A stretch of DNA of 64,000 nucleotides, taken from the NCBI GenBank assembly GCA_009768925.2, contig VHIT02000045.1:62001-126000 (forward strand), read 5' to 3'. This document shows, piece by piece, positions 50,616 through 60,900 of this stretch (positions within the stretch are counted from its first letter, which is position 1; each line of letters starts with the position of its first letter). A program made the translations under genes and the position numbers. Source of the stretch: Cryptosporidium bovis. Taxonomy: Eukaryota; Apicomplexa; Conoidasida; Eucoccidiorida; Cryptosporidiidae. Below the pieces are notes generated by a model. The model searched no databases. It saw only the letters and a list, made by a program, of their open reading frames with translations, and was not told the origin of the DNA.

Positions 50616-51014
50616 ATGCTCACTAACTTCAATAAGTTCATTTTACTGCTAGCAAATATGGCTATTCCCGGTATAGGTCCTTTGTTCTTGGGAATATCAA
50701 ATCTATCACTTTATGGTATATTAATCGGAACACTGCTGTTACTGGTATATATGTTTACTATTCTTCTCGCTCTGAACGGAGATTTTTTCGAATTTGAAAC
50801 ATATATACACTTATTTAAAGTAGTGTTTGACAATAGTGAAGGATACTATCTGGAAAGAAATGTATATCTTGTAGTATTTTTCATCCTTGTCACTACAATA
50901 ACTTTATATGCATTAATTGTTTATTATTCATATCGATCAAGCATTGCTTTAAATAAATCTCTCTCAAATTCTGACGAAGAAATGAAACGCCATCAAGTAG
51001 ATGGTAAAAATTAG
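50616..51014 (+). CDS. Small membrane protein of unknown function (132 aa)
   Basis: I do not recognise this protein. It has three hydrophobic segments (about 5-28, 30-53 and 82-107) and a hydrophilic C-terminal tail ending EEMKRHQVDGKN, probably cytosolic. An AIPGIGPLFLGISNLS motif between the first two segments, with Pro and Gly, may be a conserved loop. The first segment follows MLTNFNKF and could be an uncleaved signal anchor. Codon use looks coding, with clear hydrophobic patterning, and no alternative frame competes. The half-site at 50534 would sit in its promoter. Mitosomal or secretory membranes are both possible. Confidence 0.6.
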   Translation: MLTNFNKFILLLANMAIPGIGPLFLGISNLSLYGILIGTLLLLVYMFTILLALNGDFFEFETYIHLFKVVFDNSEGYYLERNVYLVVFFILVTTITLYALIVYYSYRSSIALNKSLSNSDEEMKRHQVDGKN

Positions 51015-52008
51015 CACAAATGCGATTCTAGATCAAAATAACTGCTCACTTTATTCCTCTGTAGCTACCATTATATATATAAACTCAAGCTTCATCTTGT
51101 ATAGCATTTAGGCATTCCTCTAAACATAATGAAATACTTAAAAATTGAAGATTCAACGCACAATTAAATCTCATCTATGTTGATATTTTATCCCCTTCAG
51201 ACAAAATAAATAACACAAACACATCGACTGGCAGGCAATTCCATCTTTTTACTCTCCAACTATCACTTCATGTTTAAGCCAAACAAATACGAACTTAGAT
51301 GCCCAAAATGCACATTGTTGTTGTAAATGTATCCAATAATATGCAAAACGACTGTTATACCAATAATTTAACTCTTCTTTTGCCCATAATTGCGTTTATT
51401 TCAGCGAAAACACTTCTTCTATCACATCTAATATGCAAGTAAATGTTAAATTTTGCGCTTGACCCGCCACTTTCAATGTAAAAAACTTGCAATTTTTGTG
51501 GCGCGAGAAGTAAGAGCTATGTATTATATTACATATCCTTTTAAATTTACGTGGTACCGGAAAAAGATTATTTTTTCGAGGTAATATAAGGCAAACGGCA
51601 TTTAATATTGGAATTTGGTGCGTTTGGATAAAGTACTAAAGTACTGTATCTTATATGTAACTCAAATTTAACGATTTTTGCGTGATTTTAAAAATATTCT
51701 GTGTTAAAATTAAAAGTGAAAAAAAGCGATAATCAAAAAGAGACCGGTGGAAACATAATTTAAAAAATAATAATAAATACAATTAAAGGGCAAAGAGTAA
51801 TGAAAGAGGGGCTCCTTTTTTTATTAAATTAAGATTTAGTCAAAAATCGCTCGTTAATAGCTTGTAAAACAATAATACGCTATGCACAAATTGAGTTAAA
51901 ATAGATTTTTTAAAATAAAGTTTTAAAGAATAATATCAATTAAAAAATCTCAAATATTTACTTTTTTCACTTTGTGTTTATTAATCCTTTCATTTACTGT
52001 GTTTAACA
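51015..52008. promoter_or_regulatory. Intergenic, 1.0 kb, upstream of the M16 protein
   Basis: A+T-rich spacer between tandem genes. TGGCGCGAGAA near 51500 and CCCGCC near 51464 are the only G+C elements. I see no gene. The last 300 bases are A-rich, as in typical leaders here. Confidence 0.45.
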
Positions 52009-55000
52009 ATGCCAATAGAAACAAAAGATGTAATTAAGGCAATGCTTAAATCTAAAAAGAGAAAACCACAAAAAGAAAAAAAAGAAGTTGTAAAAAGGAA
52101 AGAATTTGTAAAAAATGAAGGGAGGTATTTTGCACCATTGAAGGATAAGTCTAAAGAGAAGATAACTTCGATAGAAGAGGAATTGAAAAAGACCAAAAGA
52201 GGAACAAAGTTGCTAAGATTTTTTGACAATGTGGCAATTTCAAAATCAAGTTCACTAGACTTTCGTTTAGGTACTTACTATGAATTCGAAAATGGTGTAA
52301 GTATGAGCATAGTTACAACAGAAGGTACAGAGTTAAGTAGTTTGACCTTAAGAATAGATATTACAGAAGAAGACATAAGAAAAGAGAAGGTTCCCGGTCT
52401 ATATCATTTGATGATACAAATGTTACTATCTGATAAGTTCATAGAAATTGGGGGAGCCTGGAACCCACTTGAGCCTGGCTCATTTAGGGAATACATAAGA
52501 GCGATTGGTGGAAAAATCAACGTACAATATATGCCTTCGTGTATTATGGTTAGTGTAGGATGTTCCTCTAAAGACTATGTAAAAATGTTAGAATATTTTT
52601 TCGATGCATTATATTTTAGAAGAAAAGGGGTAAAAAGAAAATTTATATTAAGAAAGAGTTCAATTAAAGAAGCTGTAATAAATATGAATATAAATTACTT
52701 TGAGCAAATACAGGATGAGACTTACTTGAGATTTGAAATACTTAGAGATATATTAAACAAGGATCGGAATAGGATGCATAAAACAACGAACAAAAAAAGT
52801 ATTGATTTGCTTAATTTATGGTCATTTGGATCCGAAAATACTGTTCATAATTTAATACAAGAAGGGAATGTAGAAGTAGAAATACTTGCTGCTCATGAGA
52901 GAATAATTGAACAAAAATTAGTTACTGTTGCATTTCATTCAAATTTATCTAATAAAAAGTTATTTTCAATATTGAATGACTATGATATTCCTTTTCTGAA
53001 AGAATACGATGAGAATGGAGAAAAAAAAGGAATAATGAACAAGTTGAAATTTAAAATAGGTATTAAAGGTGAAATAAGTAATGATGCACAAAAATACAAG
53101 GAAATTAAAAAAGAGCATGATAATGAAATAGAATTTAAGGCTCCAACCTCCACTTTATTAGACTTTAAATCATCAATAGTAATCAATTCGAAATTGATAA
53201 ATGGTAATCCAACAAATGGAGAACTTGAATTACAATGGATAATACCAGGATTTTTTTCTTCACTCTCATCTACAAAGGCAAAACCACTAAAGATAATGTC
53301 TCATTTGTTTGAATCTGGTGGTTTAGCCGAGTTTTTAAAAAAAAGGAAGATCATTAATTCAATTAATTCAGGTGAGGTCTACTTTGCTGCTCATTCATCA
53401 CATAAACTTGGTTTCACCATATTTTCTTTGATTTTAAAGCTATCGGATAACGTCGCACATAAATTAGATCCTAAGTCAGAAATAATTCAATTCATTGTTC
53501 AGTCTGTATTTGCTTATATTTACTCTCTAATTAGACAAATAGATTTGAGTTTAAAAGATGGTAATCCAGAATCTGAAAGTTATGATGATCCTTTGTTTCA
53601 GGTTATTAAAGATATTATGCAGATTGAGAATTATATATCCAATTCAAGCTATCAAATGAATAGTGAAAAGGATGATTACATTGATTATTTTGACAGAAAC
53701 TTTGAAGTAACAGAAACAATTGTACAAAACATTAAATCACACAATCCGAGTGAAATATTAGTTGGAAATAATAGGTTCTACGCCCGTATTAATGTAATAT
53801 TGAAATATTTAAAATACACTCTTGAAAATGCTTTAAAACCTACGAATTTTGTATTGTACTTGACGTCACCAAATTTTTTTGACAATAATAGTTATAGTCA
53901 CTTTGAACTTAAGATAAAAATCCAAGACATTCCACCAATTAAATATTCAAATGTTAAATTTGACAAGGTTTTTCTTGACTTATTAAGTGACAGGGTGAAT
54001 CTAAAGAAGTATATTATTAAAATGGATCCTTTAATTAGCCTAGTTAAAAAGTATAATTTGGTTAATGAATACGATTTTTTACCAACACCCTATTCACTAT
54101 TAAAAAAATCTAAACTTACATTTATAGACGGCAATTTTGAATGGAATACTTTTTCATCTTTTTCTGAACCAGAAAATCCAATTGAAGGTACCACTCCATT
54201 TATTTCAAATCCTATTCTTATTTCAGATCATCTAGAAAATAGATTGTCTATTTATTATTCCAAAATAACCTATCCAAATATGACAGATGATGTTTATCAG
54301 AGTTCCTTGTCATCTGGCATTGTTAGATGGTATGATAGCTTTGATTACTCTAAACTCTTGAGGGAAAAGAAAATTGGAATAAATCTCCATAGAAATTCAC
54401 TTTTGGCGTCTTTTATTTCAAGAATACTATTTGCAGTATGGATAACAACGACACTTACAACAATGTTTACATCTTATAAAAGAATAGGTGCAACCGTTAA
54501 TTTTCAACCTTGTCATTATTATGGCACAGTATTACCTACAAATTGTTTACAGCTTTATCTCACCTCTCCTTCACCGATGTTTCAAGAATATATAGCAGAA
54601 ACTCTAAATCTAGTTAGATCTGTTTCAATGGTTAATATTACCGAAGAAATTGCTTTGAAAACTAAACTAGACACAATAAATGAGTTAAAACGAGCAATTT
54701 ATGATAGCTCTCTTTCAAACAGTTGCAATGACAAAATCAAAAAGATACTATTGCCTGAGTTTTTCACTTTCAAAGAGACTTTAGAAGAAATAGATAAACT
54801 TAATAATAAGGAAGTTAGCTTACTTCTAAATAAAAAACTATTTATACAAAATCCATATATAACAATTACCGGTTTATTTTCACATATTGATGATCCAAGT
54901 ACAGGTATTGAAATAATAAAAGAGTCATTATTATTAAACAACTGCTTTAATAATATTGAAAACATTGTCTCTGACGTATTCTATAGTAATGATTACAGAG

Positions 55001-55842
55001 TGGATATGAAGATGCATTCAATTTTGGATAGCTTCAACAAACCAAATAAGAAAAGGGTTTTGTTTAAAGTAAATAGTAATAAAGAAACTTTAAGAGATGA
55101 TGGTAGTCATAATGATGAAACTGACCTTGAAGGAAATTTGCAATATAAAGAAGATTTTTCTGCTATTTCACTATGGGTCTCAGTTCCGGAGTACGATTAC
55201 AAATCAAAAGCCACTGTTATTACATTATCCAGTTTAATTCAATATATATTTAAACACGTTTACCTTCCCACAACACTCTTAGTTAACAAAAAGTCTGTCA
55301 AGGATATCAACTTAATTGTTATGCCATCCCCTTTTGTTGGATATTTCGGTATACACTTTATTATTGAGTACTTAAATAAGGAGTTATTTACAAATGAAGA
55401 TGCCTCTCCAACTGTCCTTCTTTTAGACTTTTTATCTTTTATCAGAGACTCGGATAATTCAGATAATAAAAGATCAACGCTATTAAACTCCTCACTTCCA
55501 TTGGTTTATAGACAAATTAGAACAGAGATAATTCTTCAATTACTTTTATCTCAAACTCAAGTCGTCACACAATCATCACATTTATTCAGCAGAATCACCG
55601 AATTGCTTGAATCTGGTAAATATCCAACTCATGAAGAAATTGATGAAATTACACATGAAAAGGAGACAATTAATAAAATAATAGGTAGTATAGATCCTAG
55701 TGATATAGTTGCATATTTCAAAGAATTAATTGAGAATTTTTCTATGATTGCTGTTGAGTCCGGACCTCAAACTATAAATCCTGATGCCGGACTTCGAAGA
55801 GAACTCCTAACAAAATTCGGTTTTGAGGAAGTTAACAACTGA
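52009..55842 (+). CDS. Insulinase-like M16 protein with degenerate metal site (1277 aa)
   Basis: A large insulinase-family (peptidase M16) protein by overall layout. The family segment that normally reads GLAHFLEHMLF is here GLYHLMIQMLL (130-140), so in HxxEH only the first His (133) remains; Glu and the second His are Ile and Gln (136, 137). GSFREYIRAIGGKINVQYMP (157-176) matches the family Y-x-x-F-I-x-x-x-G-G-x-x-N-A segment. The third ligand, expected about 75 residues on (E-x-x-x-V-D-S-E), falls in EAVINMNINYF without the Glu. The protein is therefore probably catalytically dead. It has a Lys-rich N-terminus without signal peptide. The length exceeds insulysin (about 1000 aa). M16 proteins are expanded in Cryptosporidium, and inactive members are usual in M16 as chaperone-like or regulatory halves. 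Confidence 0.8.
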   Translation: MPIETKDVIKAMLKSKKRKPQKEKKEVVKRKEFVKNEGRYFAPLKDKSKEKITSIEEELKKTKRGTKLLRFFDNVAISKSSSLDFRLGTYYEFENGVSMSIVTTEGTELSSLTLRIDITEEDIRKEKVPGLYHLMIQMLLSDKFIEIGGAWNPLEPGSFREYIRAIGGKINVQYMPSCIMVSVGCSSKDYVKMLEYFFDALYFRRKGVKRKFILRKSSIKEAVINMNINYFEQIQDETYLRFEILRDILNKDRNRMHKTTNKKSIDLLNLWSFGSENTVHNLIQEGNVEVEILAAHERIIEQKLVTVAFHSNLSNKKLFSILNDYDIPFLKEYDENGEKKGIMNKLKFKIGIKGEISNDAQKYKEIKKEHDNEIEFKAPTSTLLDFKSSIVINSKLINGNPTNGELELQWIIPGFFSSLSSTKAKPLKIMSHLFESGGLAEFLKKRKIINSINSGEVYFAAHSSHKLGFTIFSLILKLSDNVAHKLDPKSEIIQFIVQSVFAYIYSLIRQIDLSLKDGNPESESYDDPLFQVIKDIMQIENYISNSSYQMNSEKDDYIDYFDRNFEVTETIVQNIKSHNPSEILVGNNRFYARINVILKYLKYTLENALKPTNFVLYLTSPNFFDNNSYSHFELKIKIQDIPPIKYSNVKFDKVFLDLLSDRVNLKKYIIKMDPLISLVKKYNLVNEYDFLPTPYSLLKKSKLTFIDGNFEWNTFSSFSEPENPIEGTTPFISNPILISDHLENRLSIYYSKITYPNMTDDVYQSSLSSGIVRWYDSFDYSKLLREKKIGINLHRNSLLASFISRILFAVWITTTLTTMFTSYKRIGATVNFQPCHYYGTVLPTNCLQLYLTSPSPMFQEYIAETLNLVRSVSMVNITEEIALKTKLDTINELKRAIYDSSLSNSCNDKIKKILLPEFFTFKETLEEIDKLNNKEVSLLLNKKLFIQNPYITITGLFSHIDDPSTGIEIIKESLLLNNCFNNIENIVSDVFYSNDYRVDMKMHSILDSFNKPNKKRVLFKVNSNKETLRDDGSHNDETDLEGNLQYKEDFSAISLWVSVPEYDYKSKATVITLSSLIQYIFKHVYLPTTLLVNKKSVKDINLIVMPSPFVGYFGIHFIIEYLNKELFTNEDASPTVLLLDFLSFIRDSDNSDNKRSTLLNSSLPLVYRQIRTEIILQLLLSQTQVVTQSSHLFSRITELLESGKYPTHEEIDEITHEKETINKIIGSIDPSDIVAYFKELIENFSMIAVESGPQTINPDAGLRRELLTKFGFEEVNN

Positions 55843-56115
55843 TGTTTGCTAGTTTGCAGTACTATTTTTAATTATATTAATCTTATTTATGATTTATTGA
55901 TATTTTTTCCTTTCACTGTTGTCAAAGCATCTTTCGTTGCATGAAAACAGCGCCTGTGTATCCCCATAGATGTCATTTTAACCGAGGCAGAATAATTTTA
56001 AAAAAACAAGCACTGCAAAACTTGATATAAGAGTGCAATATCACAGATATTTATACAACTTCAGCAATTCAAGTTAGTTTTTTTTCAAAAGCTTAATTTA
56101 GTAATTTTGTCGGGA

Positions 56116-57180
56116 ATGTCAACATATGAATCAAAAGCCTATGCCGTATTAGAGCCAAACAAAGATCTTGTGCCACACAAATATCAAATAAAGTCGTGTG
56201 GGCCAAATGATGCTAAAGTTAGAGTTTTATACTGTGGAATATGCCACTCGGATATCCATATGGCTAAGAACGAGTGGTTTCAGGGAGTATTTCCAATGGT
56301 TCCTGGACATGAGATCATTGGGATTGTAGATGAAATAGGCGAAAAAGTGACGAAAGTTAAAGTTGGGGAGTATGTTGGAATAGGATGTATGGTTGATTCT
56401 TGTGGGGATTGTGACGGATGTAATGAGAAATATGAGCAATTCTGCCCTAATCTTTCTCTCACTTATGGAAGTAAATATCAAAATGGTATGACTACATATG
56501 GTGGTTATGGAACATATGTTACCGCAAATGAACACTTTCTTTTGAAGATTCCTGACAATCTAGACAAGGCATCAGCTGCTCCTTTGCTTTGTGCAGGGAT
56601 TACTGTATTTTCTCCAATGGTTAAACACAACATGAACAAACCTGGATTTAAATTAGCAGTTATTGGTTTGGGTGGATTGGGACATATGGCAGTTAAGTTT
56701 GGTGTTAGTTTCGGTTGTGAAGTTACAGTTATTACACGATCTGAGAAGAAAAGACAAGATGCTTTGAATATGGGCGCAAAGAATTTTGTAAGAATAGATG
56801 ACAAAGAAACAATAGGAAAGTTTAGGGGATACTTTAATGGTGTAATTGATACGGTATCTTCAACAAAGTGTATGGAAGATGTACTCGGGATGCTCTCTAA
56901 TCGTGGTATTGTTGTCTGTGTGGGTGCTCCTCCTACAGGCCAAATGAATGAATTTAGCTCAATGAGTTTAATTCTTGGAGAAAGAACTATTACTGGCAGC
57001 CAAATAGGTAGCATTGAGATGACACAGGAGATGCTTGAGTATTGTGGGAAGCACAATATTACTTCCTCTATTGAACTAATAAAACTGAATGAGGTCAACA
57101 CCGCTTTTAATAGGGTTCTTAATAGTGATGTCAAATACAGATTTGTAATAGATGTTGCTAACTCTCAAAACATATTCTAA
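56116..57180 (+). CDS. Zinc alcohol dehydrogenase, CAD/YahK type
   Basis: A 354-aa medium-chain dehydrogenase that reduces aldehydes to alcohols with NADPH. The catalytic zinc ligands are Cys43 (GICHSD), His65-Glu66 (PGHE) and Cys159. The structural zinc set is Cys96, Cys99, Cys102 and Cys110. The nucleotide fold carries GLGGLG (184-189). The second strand ends VITRSEKKR, where Ser and Arg favour NADPH over NADH. The sequence HSDIHMAKNEWFQGVFPMVP matches cinnamyl-alcohol dehydrogenase and bacterial YahK-type enzymes (HSDLH..K.EWG...YP.VPGHE). This subgroup is common in bacteria and plants, so acquisition by transfer is possible. The frame opens upstream at a TTG; the first ATG is at 56116. 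No targeting signal, so likely cytosolic. It may dispose of acetaldehyde or similar products of fermentative metabolism. Confidence 0.93.
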   Translation: MSTYESKAYAVLEPNKDLVPHKYQIKSCGPNDAKVRVLYCGICHSDIHMAKNEWFQGVFPMVPGHEIIGIVDEIGEKVTKVKVGEYVGIGCMVDSCGDCDGCNEKYEQFCPNLSLTYGSKYQNGMTTYGGYGTYVTANEHFLLKIPDNLDKASAAPLLCAGITVFSPMVKHNMNKPGFKLAVIGLGGLGHMAVKFGVSFGCEVTVITRSEKKRQDALNMGAKNFVRIDDKETIGKFRGYFNGVIDTVSSTKCMEDVLGMLSNRGIVVCVGAPPTGQMNEFSSMSLILGERTITGSQIGSIEMTQEMLEYCGKHNITSSIELIKLNEVNTAFNRVLNSDVKYRFVIDVANSQNIF

Positions 57181-57905
57181 GTCGTCATATTTTGTTTGGT
57201 TTCTCTGTAGTGAATGTTATTAGGACGTGGTTAAAGATAAGAGCATTTGAAAAAAAAAATCTGATAACTTAGTACAGATATCATTATGCTGTTTTAAAGA
57301 CTTTTTTATACCATATTTTACTTTTTTTTGGTTTATGACTGTTTTGGTAAATTAGTTTTCTCATTTTCTTCTATTGAATACGAATTATTACTTGTTTTGA
57401 TTTATTCTCTTCTTTTTTAGAGATACTTTATTTTTAATATTCCTTTTGAAACAATACTCACTTTTTCTTCATGGTTTTTCACATCTAGGTGTACCCTGCT
57501 ACATCTCATACCGGTATCTGTGTCTTGCTATAATTTTCCAGTATTATCTGTAAATACATGCATGCATCCACATAAGGATTATTTTTGAAAAGACATCTCT
57601 AGAATATCCATAATTTTTTCTTTTACCTGGCCGTTCTTATTTTATGTCAGATTATTACAGTAACATTTTTTTAAATTGCAATAAACATCAAATAAGTGAG
57701 GCAAAAGTATTGCAATATAAACTAAATATGTATAAACGCACTTATAAACAATTTTAATATTCATTGGCCCAAACCTAGATGACCTTTTTTTTCTTTAAAA
57801 AAATGTATGTGGTATTTACATAAAAGAAAATACTGTGAATGTCTGTGAATAGAATAAAAAGGATAACATAATTTGAATAAAAGTTTAAAGTAAAATAGTA
57901 ATAAT
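57181..57905. promoter_or_regulatory. Intergenic upstream of the large membrane protein
   Basis: A 725-base A+T-rich spacer. TGCATGCA at 57559-57566 (an AP2-type palindrome) lies about 340 bases before the next start. No gene is seen. The region begins with T-rich stretches after the dehydrogenase stop. Confidence 0.5.
57559..57566. promoter_or_regulatory. AP2-type motif TGCATGCA
   Basis: A palindromic TGCATGC element upstream of the large signal-peptide membrane protein. ApiAP2 factors with this specificity control stage-specific genes in apicomplexans; a role here is inferred. Confidence 0.5.
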
Positions 57906-60900
57906 ATGAACTTTTTGAAGCATTTTCTCTTGTTTTTTGTGGCATGTCGATTTTATTTAAGTAGTTCACAGGATATCAGTAACGATATTATTCATGTTGA
58001 GGAATCAAGGGAAAGAAATCGTTCAGAAGACAGTTTAAATAACAATAATACTGAAATTTTAGATGACACAGGAAATGATGATAAGTTTACGTGGTCAAAC
58101 GTGTTGAAAGGTATGGGCAATGCAATAGGTGCAATAGGTGATTTTTTTGTTAGAATGTGGAATCTGTTATTGGGATATATTGGTAAAGATAGCAAAGAAA
58201 GCTCGGTTGAAAGTATTACAAATGGAACAGAGTTAAATGAAGATATTAATAGAACGTTATGGAAAGTTGATGGTATAATGGAAGCAATTACAGAATTAAA
58301 TGTAAAAAAAGCTATGGATATTTTGATTAATCAAACTAATTCTGAGAGGAAAACAATGCTGAATGAAACGAAAAGAACAATAGATGTAACTGAAGACAGT
58401 AAAATAGATTTATTGATTATAAATCAATCAACTTCCGAGGAAGAAATGCTTTCAGGAGTATTATTATCTTGTTGTTACTTTGCTTTGTTTATTATATGCT
58501 GGTTATTTGCATATATAAAAGACAAGTCAGATTGGGTAAGTATATTAAGAAGGCCAAATGTCATTTTTTTGCAACAAATAGGATCGATAAATAATAATGA
58601 AGATGATAAAATTACATTATTCTGTGGTGTTTTAATCCCATACACAAATATATATCTGTTTCCAAGAATAGAATTAAATATTGGTAAAATAAGAATATTG
58701 ACAATTATAATTCAAGTAACTTTCTTTCCATTAACAATAATTCACTTTTTTACATCAAAATTTAATGTATCACACTTTCATTTTGAATATTTTTATATTA
58801 GAATCAAAGATTATTATGATTTAATTAAAGAAAAAGATTTTATTCTCAAGTATTATTACAAAAATATCAAAGAACAAGACATAAGAATCGAAAAAGAATA
58901 TGAAGTTGTAAGGAAAAATTATTCAGAAAAAGATTTTGAGAAATGTATATACAATGAGAACATATATATACTAAATCTTTTAAGATACTTGTCTAACAAA
59001 GACAATTCAGAGAATCTGCCGACTAACGAAGATATAAATAATTGGTGTGATGGATTTTGGCTTAGAGTAAATAAACTCACTATAGACAATTACAAAGAAT
59101 TATTGCCAAGATTATCGTGCATTATAATTCTTAAGAAATTTGTAAATAAAGAACGATTATCACACGATTTTTTGAGAAGATTAAGCATGCAAATAATAGG
59201 TGCTAATTTACAAAGTGATTATGTCAGAGATTGGGTTAAAAAAACATTAGTGAAAAATAATCCAAAATTGGATATACCATTTAACTGGATTCCAAGAAGG
59301 CCAACGGGATCAATAAAAATAACTTTGCAAGAGAATGGAATAGTAGATTTAATTAGAGGTTATAAAAAAAGAATGGGAATATTTTCGGAGAATCAAATTA
59401 AACTTCTTTATGATATAACATCCGGGAATACGACAAATTTAGATTGTTATCTATGGTTCACGGATGAACTTCAGACAATCTGTATTCATCCTGTTTTATT
59501 ATGTGACTGTATTAAAGGCTATGATTCATTAGAGTGGTTAGGGCCAATGGGATATATTCCGTTTGAAAAGTTAAGTTCAGGTCCTGTGAATGATTTAGCT
59601 ACTGGAATTGTTACATTAACATTAAATGATAATGACAATCCAAGTTTACCCGTTACTAGTGGTAGCGGTATAATGTATAATAATATTAAAGAAAATGACA
59701 ATATTAATTCAACCTTTCCCTCATCTAAAATAAATCTCTCTAAAACCGGAATAGTTAATACAGGATTTAAAAATTCAGGCATTACTCAGATAAAATTTAC
59801 AATCATAGATAATAATGTAGAAGACATTTCTAGCTTCAATTATATAATAAATGGTTTGTTACCAAAGTCTAAATTAAGATTAAGTTCCAATTCATCATCA
59901 ACACCATCATCAATGATAAGTAGTAGTTCAACAACTGCAACAAAAAGTAAATGTGAATCATTAGAATTTGACACCATGATAAATACATTGCCAAATAGTG
60001 TGTTAAATGAAGGAACTAATGATGTATTCTGGGGTGATAAATTAAGCTTGAGATCTAAAAATATGAATACAGGTGATTACGAATTAGAGTTATCTGGCAC
60101 ATGCCATTGGGATTTTGATATGCCTATACCATATACTGCAAATTCTGTATTAGTTAACGGCGTATTAACGTACATCTGGATTAATTATGACTCGAGATTA
60201 TTATGTATTCAAAGGAAAGATGAATCTATCGAGGAAATGGGTGATCATAATATGATAAAAAGATCGAGAGATAGAAAAAAGGAGGTAGAACAACTTAAAG
60301 AGGCAATTTCAATTTCTCATCTTAAAAGCTTTGATGATATTACGGTTGAAAGTTTTAATACAACACCAGGTTCTGATTCATATATTGAAATATTGAATCT
60401 AGGCAGTATATTAAGTGAACCAAATAATGACATGTTTAGCGTTGGTAATGAAAATATTGATATAAATACTGTAACCAGAGGAAAAATGAGCACAAATAAT
60501 AAAGAAAATAGAGTTTTTTCAAATGAAAATATTGGAGATAAGTGGCTTCCATTTGATAAAAGTTTAAGCTCAGTGTTGGGTGTATTAACTAACAATAACG
60601 TGCCAAGTTTACACCCAGTTTATGCAGTACCTGGAGTGTTATGTGGGGTATATTGTACAAGGGGATATTTTATCGGATCAATAATAAGTATACACATATT
60701 TCATGATTCAAAGGAGGATATTATCGAAGAATATATTGATGGTATTGAATCACAATTATTGATAACTTTTGAAGGTGGATTAACACTAAGAATAAATACA
60801 TTTTCACAGGGAACAGCAAATTCAATAAAAGAAACTTTGGAATCAATCATAAGTAGTTTGGAAGATACCGTTATGCTTCCAATGAGGCACAGCATAAGTA

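Noticed and set aside
56505-57134. A 209-codon minus-strand frame opposite the alcohol dehydrogenase
   Set aside because: The + strand has all zinc-ligand and nucleotide-binding motifs in place; the antisense frame is a by-product of codon bias.
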